Source: Diplocarpon mali (taxonomy: Eukaryota; Ascomycota; Leotiomycetes; Helotiales; Drepanopezizaceae). From it: DNA of 64,000 nt. Below, piece after piece: positions 49,497-60,784 of the stretch. Made by a program: the position numbers and the translations under genes. The notes under the pieces were generated by a model. The model was not told where the DNA came from, searched no databases, and saw nothing but the letters and a program-made list of their open reading frames with translations. The first letter of the stretch is position 1. The number at the start of each line of letters is the position of its first letter. Where the stretch lies: the NCBI GenBank assembly GCA_024741835.1, contig JAENRP010000062.1, positions 63,466-127,465 of the forward strand, read 5' to 3'.

Positions 49497-50654
49497 TCAC
49501 AACGCAACGTGTCACGTGTTACCCCGGCTGTCCTGCCAACTGATCTGGAGGCTTATCGCATGCTCCAGAGGCTTGTGTGTCTAGTCAGTTTGGGCTCGTG
49601 CCCTCCAACATACAGCTCTCCAGCATGTCACGCCGTCCTTGTTAAAGCGTGGCATTGTAGAGTTGTGTATGATATTGATATATCTACAGAAGGATATAAA
49701 CTAACACGAGTAAGCAGGTTCACAAGAGAATCAAACCACGAAAGAAACAAATACCATGAACAAGACCCGGGACCAGGACCAGGGCACGGCCTTGACCTCG
49801 ACATCGACTGCTTACTGCTACCTCACGTTTAAGGACACGAAATGTAGTTGCGTCGCCCAACACAGCCAGACAAGGGAATTACACTAGGGCCTACTCTCTC
49901 GTAATATCAACGCTCAACTTCCCATTCTGGGGATGTAATTCTGTAGGTGTGTTGAGCAGGCGGATAAACTGAGGCAAAGAAAGTAAACAGCCCCTCGCTT
50001 AAGCCTCGCTCTACTTACGCTATTAGTATCGAACCCACGATCCGTGACGCACAAGGTACGATTCATACCCCATATCATACTAGCTATCTCAAAATTAGTG
50101 TAGTACACATCGCTAGCTACCGCTAGATGGCACAGGATTAAGATTTGGGGCATGGTTTACACTGACAAAGCCGAATCCAAACTGTTGTATACCAATTCAT
50201 CGCACTACCCTATCACTACCCTACCCATCAAAGGCAATCCTAAACCCAATCACTCTCTTCGATCTAAAGCCTAGTCTTACACTCCTCCCCTTCCCTTACC
50301 TTAATCCCGTCTACACTCCAAACCCCGAGCCTTGCAAACACCCGGAATGTTCCAAACTTTCGCTGGCTACACGTCGCTCGCTGCGGTGATAATCGATATG
50401 TATCAAGATATGATGTGATAATCCGAATCGATAAGAGAGTCAAAGATACCACCAACACCGATCCAGTACGCCATATCTCATGCTAATTTAACTGTCTTGC
50501 TCTTTCCAGTCCAATCACCACGGCCATGGTGTTCTAAGTTCCCGAATTTCTGCAAGAACCGAGGCGTCATCGCACAGCTCCGTAGCTTTGGCGCTCCATA
50601 AAGATCCGAGCTGCCAAGCCCTTCAGTAACCAAGCGAGTCTTAAGCCAAGTCCA

Positions 50655-52490
50655 CTAATCGCCTTTCCCCCTTTTCCCCAGCCCAACAGGCGTCATACTC
50701 CTCGTCCTACCAGGAACGACCTCGAATCCTCTCCCATCATCACTCCCCGTGCCATCCATCAACTCAATGAGGTCCGGTTCCGGTCGACCCTGTCCGCCCG
50801 GTGTCCCGACCCCAGGCGTGATAGTAGCCATCCGGCGCACCCAGCCTTCGATAGCCGCAGCCGCGTTCTCCAGTCCCAGCTGCCCAGCTCCAGGTCCCGA
50901 GGCCGAGGTGCCGACAAGCCCTGCCCCATTGCCGCCACGAGCTGACTCATGGATACTCTCCAACTCGTCCCCAAACCCAAAATGCGCTACCTCACCCCCG
51001 AGGATGGACGAACTCGGCAAATCCCCAATCGTGAGGCCCGGCGCGTGTTTCCGCGCCCATGAGTTGAGTCCGTCTTGTCCCGGGCCCGGACGGCGCACGT
51101 TCTTACCCAGTGTGCCTACACCGCCCGGTCCGCGCATCCAGCCGAGTCGGTCGGCCGCTTCGCTCACGCTTTCGCGTCGGGCACGTGCCGGATGGGGTGG
51201 GAAGTAGCTGCCAGAGAGTCCACTGCCTGTAGCTGAGGAGTTTGGTTGGGATGGCCGACGACCTAAGTTGCTGGTTCGGCGGGACGAGGTAGAGGGTGAA
51301 GATGCGCTAGCTGTGAAGTCGGTAGACAGACGCGGGAGATCAGAGGAGCCACGAGGGGTCGAAAGCGTGACGGTGCTCTTTCTCCTGCGAGGTGGGAAGT
51401 AGCCCAGGGTTTTCCGAGACATGCGTGCTATTTGTACTGGTTTAGAGGTGGGCGAGGAGTCGATGAGCACCCAGCGGACATGGATCCATGGATTCTCGCC
51501 TTTATCGGGAAGTTCTGCAGACTTTGCGTTGGCGACGCTGGGCCAGGGGCTATCGTTTGAAGTCGGAGGATGTTCAATGCTTGGGGTAGCAGCTAAAAGG
51601 TCGATGCCTTGGTGTTGGTTGTTCCCATCCGGGGGTTCACTGGGACGTCCTTTGACTGTACATGCATCCACGGGTAGAACAACCGTTTTCCGGATTTGTA
51701 TGGAGTCGTTTGGCCAGAGCCGATTCGCTTTCCGGAAGATATCCGGCTTGCAATTATACCGCAGTATCACACCCTGTAGCGTATCTTCTTTCTGCACATG
51801 GTGAATATATACCAGCGCCTGATCGTCTTCTTCCGATGCAGAGCGCTGCTCTTCTCCTGACGTTCGGCGCTTGTAGTTCCCACTCATATCCTTTATTCGA
51901 TCTTCGTCTCTTCCCTCCAGCACCCCCGCTCGTTTCCGCTGTATGAGCGCCGCCTCGCGCTCCTCTGTACTGCCCATCCCTATCCCCTCGCCTTTCTTCT
52001 TCGCGCCTGGACTTGGAGGGCCCCATTTACTCGGTAACTTAGTACTCCCGTTTCCCCTTCGACTCAGGCGCAAATCCCTACCGGTCTCCCCCTCCACAAC
52101 GCTCATGACTGAATTCGCAATACCCTGTAGTGTACTCCAGCCCCCCCCCATCCAGCCTCCATCCCATACCCCTCCGAGCCCAGCACTCAGGGAGCCACTC
52201 GAAGTCCCCACTAGCTGCGGCGCAAGTAATCCCCCATTGCTCCTGCTCAGTGCGCTCCTAGTACCACTCCCGCTGCGACTCGGGTTCTCGCTCGGGAGGG
52301 GGCTCACAGCACGACTGCCAGCGGGCGTACTCGTCGCAGACGAACTGACCAGCTCCTGATCCGTAGCTGTGGATAGCAGACGTCTGTTTCGGGGACGTAT
52401 GCTGGAGCTCGAGATGGGATTCGGATTCGAGTGGGTGTCAAGGTTCGTATCAAAACGCGGATGCGAATTCGTAGAAGACGAGGGTATCAT
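50655..52490 (-). CDS. LysM-domain protein, probably intracellular
   Basis: A single exon encodes 611 residues without a signal peptide. One LysM domain lies at about 227-275 (VYIHHVQKEDTLQGVILRYN, then WPNDSIQIRKTVVLPV). The rest is disordered: a Ser/Arg-rich N-terminus, a Pro/Ser-rich middle, and a Gly-rich C-terminus. Secreted LysM effectors bind chitin, but this layout (no secretion signal, one LysM in a long disordered protein) matches the intracellular LysM proteins shared by fungi and animals, whose role is poorly known. It lies divergent to MCD4 with about 1 kb between them. High GC content over the C-terminal half produces long shadow frames on the opposite strand. Confidence 0.85.
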   Translation of the reverse strand: MIPSSSTNSHPRFDTNLDTHSNPNPISSSSIRPRNRRLLSTATDQELVSSSATSTPAGSRAVSPLPSENPSRSGSGTRSALSRSNGGLLAPQLVGTSSGSLSAGLGGVWDGGWMGGGWSTLQGIANSVMSVVEGETGRDLRLSRRGNGSTKLPSKWGPPSPGAKKKGEGIGMGSTEEREAALIQRKRAGVLEGRDEDRIKDMSGNYKRRTSGEEQRSASEEDDQALVYIHHVQKEDTLQGVILRYNCKPDIFRKANRLWPNDSIQIRKTVVLPVDACTVKGRPSEPPDGNNQHQGIDLLAATPSIEHPPTSNDSPWPSVANAKSAELPDKGENPWIHVRWVLIDSSPTSKPVQIARMSRKTLGYFPPRRRKSTVTLSTPRGSSDLPRLSTDFTASASSPSTSSRRTSNLGRRPSQPNSSATGSGLSGSYFPPHPARARRESVSEAADRLGWMRGPGGVGTLGKNVRRPGPGQDGLNSWARKHAPGLTIGDLPSSSILGGEVAHFGFGDELESIHESARGGNGAGLVGTSASGPGAGQLGLENAAAAIEGWVRRMATITPGVGTPGGQGRPEPDLIELMDGTGSDDGRGFEVVPGRTRSMTPVGLGKRGKGD

Positions 52491-53523
52491 GGTTCCGTCT
52501 GCTTATTCTCCTCTGCTGTCCAAGATCAAACCTGATATTGCCTCCAATTCTAAGTCCGCAGTTGAGATCAAGCTCAGCTCCAATCTCGCGGGCCGTCCGC
52601 TCTCGAGCCGTACGTGCATGGGAGCAACTGTCGATTGACTGCTGAGGGAGTGATCAGGGCGATGGTATCTGAGATGGGATTAATGTGTGCAGGACGGATT
52701 GAATTCTTCAGTTTGTGTTGTTATCCCTTTCTTCGTTCTGTAAGGCGTTGCACGTTAACAGTGTGTATAAAGTCCCGCTGATGTGGTTTCGGATCTACGG
52801 GCTACGGTGTTCCCCCGTTCGTCATACTTTAGCGGGCCTAGCGCCCGAACCGAAGCCGCAGTTAGGCTTTATCCACGATTCAGCCTCAACACCATGGCGA
52901 GTGATGCATGACAGCGAGGTTGTACGTGTTATTGGCGCTTGTTTTTGTCGACCGGCTGAGTAGCTACACATTCAAAATAAGTTTGAATTGATTCCTCCGA
53001 ACGAGCATGCGATCTACACTTGTGTGCTTTGGTAGTCATCATTTAACCAGGTCTCTACCTACTGCCCATGTAATTCAAGGGTGCTTTGGAACCAAATACG
53101 AATTGTGATGCCATAATTGACACCATGATCCAGAATTGTCGCCAACCAAAACCGCAGCATGCGAATTAAGCGACTTAGTAAACAGCATAATCGATTCTGC
53201 CCAATTTTTATTGTTGTTGTTACCCCTGAGCTCTCCCATCGCCATCGACCCCTGCAACTAAACCCCTTGGCAAAATGACATCGCCCGACTCAATCCGCGT
53301 CGACGGTAAGGCCTCCCATTAACACAATCCGAAGACGCGTTCTTCGACATCATCTCCCCATGAATTTGTCCCTCCAACGGACGTGTCACTCCTTCCACAT
53401 CTGCCGGTGAGTTTCGTACGTTCAACTTGTGTCGACCTGGGACTCTTTCTCTTCTCGGGGTGCAAACGCAGGCAGGCGACAAATTTATTCTTTGCACGAA
53501 GCTTTTGGGAATACCGACCTACC
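52491..53523. other. Divergent promoter region between the LysM gene and mcd4
   Basis: This 1 kb stretch holds both leaders. The only feature I can point to is a short upstream open frame before mcd4 (separate entry). The plus-strand frame 52369-52638 is a shadow of the LysM gene and its leader. Confidence 0.6.
53275..53322 (+). other. Upstream open reading frame in the mcd4 leader
   Basis: ATG in strong context (CAAAATGACA) opens a 15-codon frame (MTSPDSIRVDGKASH) that ends with TAA about 200 bases before the mcd4 start. A GTAAGG inside it could also be a leader-intron donor. Whether it is transcribed is unknown. Confidence 0.4.
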
Positions 53524-56500
53524 ATGGCCCGAGTCAACCGCTTTGGCTTCCTGGCTATTGCACTGGCGTTTCATTTGGTGTACATATACTCGATATTCGA
53601 CATATACTTTGTCAGTCCCATTGTGTCGGGCATGCGCGAGTTTGGTGTGCATAGGCCAGATGGTGTTGAAGCTCCCGCTACACGGCTGGTCTTGTTCGTC
53701 GGTATCTCCCCCCTCATATCTTCTGCTCGATATGGTCTCGAGCCGTGTAATGCTAACTCGATTGATTATAGGTGACGGGCTCCGCGCTGATAAAGCTTTC
53801 CAATCCTTCCCTGAACCCCACCCGAAAGACGATGCAGACCTCATACCGCGCCCTCTCGCTCCCTTCCTACGCTCGCGTGTCCTCGATCACGGCACCTTTG
53901 GCGTCTCACATACGAGAGTGCCCACGGAATCACGACCCGGACACGTTGCGCTCATCGCTGGGTTGTACGAAGACGTCTCGGCAGTTACAACAGGGTGGAA
54001 GCTCAACCCAGTGAACTTTGACAGCGTGTTCAACCGCAGCAGACATACCTGGTCTTGGGGTAGCCCGGATATCCTGCCCATGTTCCAGCTGGGTGCCGTA
54101 GAGGGGAGAGTCGATGCTGAGACGTATGGAGCTGAGGAGGAGGACTTCTCGCAGGAGGCGTCTGGCCTGGATATCTGGGTGTTTGAGAAAGTGAAGGCGC
54201 TTTTTGAAGAAGCGGCGAACAATGCAACTCTCGATGCGCAGCTAAGGGAGGATAAGAATGTGTTTTTCCTGCATCTGTTGGGATTGGATACGAATGGCCA
54301 TGCCTTCCGACCGTACTCGCCAGAGTACCTGAATAATATCAAGGTGGTCGACCAGGGGGTTCAAGAGATCTCGAAGCTGGTGCAAGATTTCTATGGGGAT
54401 GACAGGACGGCTTTTGTATTTACAGCTGATCACGGAATGAGCGATTACGGAAGTCATGGCGATGGACATCCGGATAATACTCGCACGCCGCTGATTGCAT
54501 GGGGATCCGGAGTCGCGAAGCCGGTTATCACAAGCAAAGGAACCATTGCGCCAGGCCACGATAAGCTATCATCGGATTGGGGGCTGGATCATGTTTACAG
54601 ACACGATGTGGCACAAGCTGATGTTGCTGCGTTGATGGCATACCTGGCTGGACTCGACTTTCCCGTCAATTCGGTTGGCGAGCTCCCTCTATCCTACCTT
54701 TCCGGAGATATTGCGGCTAAATCAGAAGCGCTCTTGGCTAATGCGCGAGGAATTCTGGAAATGTACCGAGTCAAGGAAGAGCAGAAGAAAGCCACCGAAC
54801 TCCGCTACCGACCTTTCAAAGACCTGGGAGACGAGCAACGCTCAGCAGACCATCGGTTTACCGCCATACAGAACCTCATCGACTCTGATAAACACGAAGA
54901 AGCCATCCAAGAAACCGCTGCCCTCGTGAAAACGGGTCTAGATGGCATCCGCTACCTACAAACCTACGACTGGCTCTTCCTCCGCGCCCTGATCACAATC
55001 GGCTATTTAGGCTGGATTGCATTTGCGCTGACCACCGTCATTGATCTACACGTTCTGCATGGCAAGACCGACACGTCACGTACGCTTTTTGGCACCGTAT
55101 TTTTCTCTTCTCTTCTTGTAATTCTGTATACGTCTTTCATTGTGTCGAAATCGCCATATACGTATTACGCCTATACGATCTTTCCGATTGGTTTCTGGGA
55201 AGAGGTGTATGCCAGACGAAATGCGCTGGAGGACGGTAGGAAAGCGTTATTTGGGCATGTGAGATCTGCTAGCGGGTCTATTGTACTTTTATTGAAGACT
55301 TTGGCTGGGTTGGGACTTATCCAGTCTCTTGTAAGTCTTTCGCCTGCTCTCATGATAGGGCTGAAATTGGTACTGATTGTGCAGGCATTGGGTTATACGC
55401 ATCGGGAGATGTTCTCTGTAATATGGGCTGCTGCCGCTTTTTGGCCGGCGTTTTACGGCATGAAATTTTTGAGCGCTAATAAGGAGCTCGTGGGGACTTG
55501 GGTATGTTCTTGTGTGGCGATGAGTTCCTTTACACTCTTGCCTGCTATGAAAGTGGAGGACGTTAATCTCATGTGAGTTTTCCTCTACCTACTGTTTATT
55601 CGCGGCTAAAGTTGGGCTCAGAACGTTAGGGGGCTGTCTGATGGTTGCGGTTGGTGTCGCGTATCTCTTTTTTGAGAAGAAATTGCTGTATAAGACTAAG
55701 CTGGCAGGGGATTCAATGCGACCTGCTGAGAATGGACTCTCGAGAGCTTTGATTGGGGCACAGGTAAGCATCTCGCTGGATTAAAGAATGATGCTAATAG
55801 ATACAGATTGGCTTCATCATACTAGCAATCCTTGTCACACGATCCAGCGTGCTGTCTCTACAAGCCAAACAAGGACTTCCCAAAGGGAACCAGATCATAG
55901 GATGGAACGTCCTTGGTGCGTTCGCTCACTGAGATCGCCAATACACTGATTAATATCAACAGTCCTACCACTTTTGATGCCTTTTCTACATCGTCTTCAA
56001 CCCAACAACCACTACCTACACCGTCTCATGGTTATTTTCCTCACTTTCGCCCCGATCTTCGTCCTCCTGACTATCTCCTACGAGGGACTCTTCTACCTAG
56101 GATTCTGCACCACGCTGATAACATGGGTGCGCCTCGAACACTGCATCTACATCTCCGCCACTGGTTTCAACCCAATCTCGAAGCACAATTCGGAATCAAA
56201 CGTTTCTCCGCCTCCCCCCTCGATCGCGCCCTCAAGCCCCTTCCGTGCACTAACCCTCTCCGACCTCCGCACCTCCCTCTCCTTCCTCACCCTCCTCCAG
56301 AGCGCATTCTTCTCCACCGGTAATATCGCTTCAGTCTCCGCATTCTCGCTCTCCTCCGTCTCCCGTCTCATCCCCATCTTTGACCCCTTCAGCCAAGGCT
56401 CCCTTCTCATCCTCAAACTCCTCATCCCGTTCGCTCTCATCTCTGCCAACCTCGGAATTCTCAACAGGCGGCTGGGCGTCGCTCCCAGCGCGCTATTCAT

Positions 56501-56873
56501 GGTGGTGATGGCCGTTAGTGATGGGTTGACGCTGCATTTCTTCTGGGTGGTGAGAGATGAAGGGAGCTGGCTGGAGATCGGTAGTACGATCAGCCATTTT
56601 GTGATTGCCAGCTTGGTGGGGGTTTTCGTGCTCGCGCTTGAAGGAGCTGGGGGCATTCTGGTTGGGGAGGTGGATGTGGAGGATGCGGATGCGGATGCAC
56701 AAAAACTCGAAGACAAAGAGAGCTTGAGCCGGGAGCAGCAAAGGGACTTGGCGGCTCATGATCTAAAGGAGAACGTCCCCCCTGTCAAAGGTAGCCGGAT
56801 CAGCAGCCCGAAAACCACTGGGGAGTCGAATGGCGATGTCCTGAAGTCTGTTGCAAACGGGTGCACGAGCTAG
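53524..56873 (+). CDS. mcd4: GPI ethanolamine phosphate transferase 1 (Mcd4/PIG-N)
   Basis: Six exons (53524..53701, 53772..55330, 55385..55572, 55622..55763, 55807..55915, 55963..56873) give 1028 residues. A first membrane segment (FGFLAIALAFHLVYIYSIFD) leads into the lumenal alkaline-phosphatase-like domain with VGDGLRAD (D61), HTRVPTESRPGH (probable nucleophile T111), LGLDTNGH, FTADHGMSDYGSHGDG and PLIAWG. About ten membrane helices follow from residue 490 or so. The enzyme adds ethanolamine phosphate to the first mannose of GPI-anchor precursors in the ER, a step needed for cell-wall protein anchoring. Intron 2 (54 nt) is stopless and in frame. Intron 4 is only 43 nt. The start at MARVNRFGF matches the family; the open frame upstream is leader. 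Confidence 0.96.
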
Positions 56874-57590
56874 AAAGAGCGCGCTGTCTTACTTCTACTC
56901 CAGTCGCTCACATAATGTAATGTAGTATAGTCTAATGCACACAAATAGCGACTGTCAACAAGCCATAGAGTCCAGCTAGATCTCTCACAGGTATACAGAT
57001 CTTTTTTCGCTTATACATCATCCAATTTAACCACTTGTTCCCAGCACTCGATGTGGATGTTGTGATTGATATTATGCTCAAGATTATACTCAGGATTATA
57101 GATGTTGCTTGTACCCGATACTTTTTACGTCTTTTTTTTTTTCAGGTCCTGTAAAGCTGTAAAGAGGAGAGGAGAAAAAGGGGTCCCAGACAGTTACCAA
57201 GATAGGAATAGACAATAGAGCACTGCAATGTAATGCAGCGCGATTCAAGTTGGAATTCAAGCAGGTTCAAAGAGGGCAAGACACAACGCAACAGGGCAGA
57301 TCGAAGCAGATCATCCCAGATCTTTGGAACTTATACAGTCCCAATCATCAAGCCAAGCCTAACTCCTCCTTCCTCTTTCCTTGCCACCCGCCCCCGCCCC
57401 GCCCTGATGTACCAGACCACATCCCAACCATAGTATACTACAACAGAACATACTGTAATGCAATCCCAGCCCGGCCCTGGGTAAGATGAGCCTAAACCCA
57501 GCTTCAACTTTTTTTCCCTTTGACCACAGGATCCCGCAAACGCCTTTCGAACCTAGATTACCATTTCAAATGCATGCCCCTGAGCTAAAC
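56874..57590. other. Convergent spacer between mcd4 and farA
   Basis: About 720 bases holding the 3' UTRs of two convergent genes, with a T tract near 57132-57142. No gene is supported; plus-strand frames at 57233-57489 are unremarkable. Confidence 0.6.
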
Positions 57591-60500
57591 CTACTCGAGA
57601 GGTACATCCCCGGTCATCCCGCTCAGATCACCGTTGATGCCGAAAAATTGAAACCTATGCACCGCCGTAAGGTTAGCAAGTCCCCTAACCCCCTAGCACC
57701 TTCTCGCTCCCGAGCACCACAGAAGCAGAGGAACGACTCACCAATCCTCAACATTCATTGTCATAGGCACCGCCTGCGTGCTGCTATTATTACTCAGACT
57801 ATCACTCGGACTGTGTCCCTGCTTTTCCTGCCCGTGATCTGGCCCCTGGCCCATCCCTGAATCGTAGTCCTGGCCTTGCCACATGCTCTGGCCAGGCTGG
57901 ACCTGATAGCCTAGGCCGCCGGACATACTTGTCTGTTGCGGACTCCCCGCCATGCCCTGTGCTTGTCCGAGCATCCGGTTTGGCGCCTGGGAGGGTTGAG
58001 TCTGGTTCGAAACATGCTGCATCCCCATGTGCGGTACCAGGTTCGGATCGAGGTTGTGGTGCGGATGCTGGGGCGAGAATTGGCTCGCTTGCATGCTAGC
58101 CGAGCCTTCGGGAAACAGCTGGTCAGGTTGGAAGTTCTCCCACAGGGACTGTGAGATGTTGGGGGAGTTGCGCGTCACGAGGTAGAGCTCCGGTGGCGTG
58201 GTGGGAACGGCGAATGAAGGGTTGAAAGGGGTTGCGGGACGGGTTTGGGGACGTGAACTGGAGCCACCCATGAATGCGTCGGTGGCTCGGGTCGGAGGCG
58301 ATGCGATGGGCGGAGCCGCCATCGGGGCGACGTGATGGCCTAGCTCATGAGATGGCGTGTGACTTGGAGTCTGAGGCCGAGAGCGTTCATACGACTCCTG
58401 TGGTGCTGGGCCGTTGTTAACGTTGAAGTCGAGAGCCATGTCGTCATACTTTCGTTTCATGCTTCCGGATCCCGGGTCCTCGGTCTTGATTTGGTTGGCT
58501 TGTTGCATTTGAGCTTGGTTGATACCTTGCGAGAGAATATGGGTCATCTTCTTGTGGCGCTTTCCGGCCGCCTTCTGCAGACGCTCTTCCAGAACCTTGT
58601 TACCGAGTATGGATTCGAAAAGGGTATAGACCATCTTCGCCACCAGCCAGACTCTTGAGACATCCTTCAGTGCATTCATACAGACGCGTATCCGCTCCTG
58701 TGTAGCTTGCACCACAGCAGGTACGGAAGAGCGCATCTGATAGACGTGCATGATAAGTGCCGAGAACAAGCTGTAAACAATGAAAGCCGGACAATTCCGA
58801 AGCTCATCATGTGCACTTAGATTCTCGATGATAGAAGTAATCATAGCCGCAGCCTGGAAGGCGATGTTCCGCGACGGATACGAACTATTCTCGGCATAGC
58901 CTCGCCTGGAATTCGAAGCTGGCGGCATGTGAGCGCGATGTAGCAGGCAGAGCGTGGTGTAGTAGTTGGAGTGAAGTAGAGCAGACCAGAAATGATGCCT
59001 CGACGAGTCCCAGTAAACTTGCCGAGGGCAGTTTTGCAACCAATCGGCCAGGGCCATATCACTGTGCGTAAGATCGATGGCGTTCTGCCGACGGGCCTTG
59101 GAAGCTACCGAGTACTGCTGAGAGAGCACCAGGCCCATAATCTCACACAGCTTGACGTACTGTAGGAAGAACTGGACATGCATCGAATCGGGTGGGAACT
59201 CGGGGGGCTGGTGGTTCTCGTCCTCGATAAAGTCGTCTTCACATACCATCTCCACATCCGAATCGTCGGTGTTGATATGGACTGGTCGGCCCAGAGCAAC
59301 GGCGACGGAGCGATCCCGCGTAAACAGAGTCCACCATATCCGCTTCCAGAGTCGCTTGTCGGCCGTACTGAGTTGGGAACCTTCCACACTTCGGTGCATC
59401 CCCGAGCCCTGGGCAACGATGGTAGCGACCCGACTCCAGTAAAAGACATTCTTGGTGACGTCTTCCGGACCCTCCCAGTACCAGCCCATCAGCACCAGCG
59501 CCTGTACAATCGTGACTCGATCGTCCTCGTAGTTGGCATCGTACAAAGCCTTCGCGCGCTTGTAGAATGTCAAGGCAGCCGGCGTCGTCGAACCATTGGC
59601 ATCCATGAGTTGCGGGTTGGTACAGACTCTTGACCCGGCCAGGAGGATGGCCTGCAGCAGTAACAGAGAAGGCGGGTTCTTCGGGTCCCGGTAATACTTC
59701 ATGAAGCGATTCCGATTGATGACCGGCACAATCGGGGCGACCCATTTGAAATACGCATCGACCAGCTCGTCACACAGCGAGCGTGGCGGCAGCAAGAAGG
59801 CGCCGCGCTGATGCAGGATATCAATCTCGACGTTATCCAGCTCCGTCAGTCTGGCCCTGGACCCCCTCACGTTCTCCGGCAGCGGGTAGTGCACCACATC
59901 CGCGGTGCCATGGCGATCGTGAACGAGCAGCGTCAGATTCGACGACTCCCCCAGATATGCCACCCGTCCAGCCTCTCTGATCGGCGCCCTCGTGAACTTC
60001 GGCTTCATGAACTGTGCATACGTCCCATCGTCGTCCTGGCGCTGTTTATACTGGGCCTCGGTGAGGGAGGTGGCCGGCGTGCCATCCGTGGCAGTGTTGT
60101 AGATGCTGTTACTGCGGCCGGTGGTCGCAGGCGACTCGTTCGAGGGCGAGCGCTCGTCGACGTCCACGGTCTCGCCGCGATCACTATTGCCATGAGCCCG
60201 TCAGCCTCCGCAGGCTCAGTAAGCTTCATTGTCGGTACCCACCTATCCGAGTCTTTCGATTTGCCCGCCGCGGTCTTCTTGCGCTTCGGCGGCGGGATCT
60301 TGCATTCGATGCTGAAAGCCACGCAGTTTGTGCACGGCACGCCCAAGCTGGCGGCGTCGCATCGTACCTGTCGCTGTCAACACACCGCGACTCCTGATAT
60401 CGCATGGCAGCGCACCGCACCGCACAACGCCGCCTGCAACACAATCATCGGGAACGGGTAGGCACAGTACCTTTCGCGCGTGGCACGTCTGTTGACACGG

Positions 60501-60745
60501 GCGTGATTAGCAATGGCTCGTCTCGTCTCGATGCAGATAATACGACGCTGCCCATCTAATGCAGAGAGGGAAGAGAGGGAAGAGAGGGAAGAGAGAGATA
60601 AAGCCCCCGTCCCTCGGTGCCTCGGCACGCTGAGCCCAATCTATAAAACCAACGACCGGGCCACCGAGAACGAGTAAGACATGAACAGGAACATCACATA
60701 CCTCGCACGCCCTCGAAGCTCGCTGTCTGCGCACGCGTCAGCTTC

Positions 60746-60784
<39 letters not shown>

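Larger units (their letters stand above)
47945..50654. other. Intergenic region with MITE-like element
   Basis: The left end is the promoter of the pectate lyase gene. A TA-flanked inverted-repeat element occupies 48875-49260. A Cys-rich possible exon follows at 49257-49475 (see separate entries). Elsewhere I see only short frames without support. Confidence 0.5.

Noticed and set aside
49341..49832. 163-codon plus-strand open frame
   Set aside because: It has low-complexity Gly/Pro repeats at its end, overlaps the inverted-repeat surroundings and a possible minus-strand exon, and matches nothing known.
50749..52359. Several long plus-strand frames opposite the LysM gene
   Set aside because: They are shadows caused by high GC and biased codon use in the real minus-strand gene.
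53429..53771. Alternative N-terminal extension of MCD4 in the frame that runs through intron 1
   Set aside because: It lacks the membrane segment of the family, while the MARVNRFGF start plus the 70-nt intron gives the conserved N-terminus.
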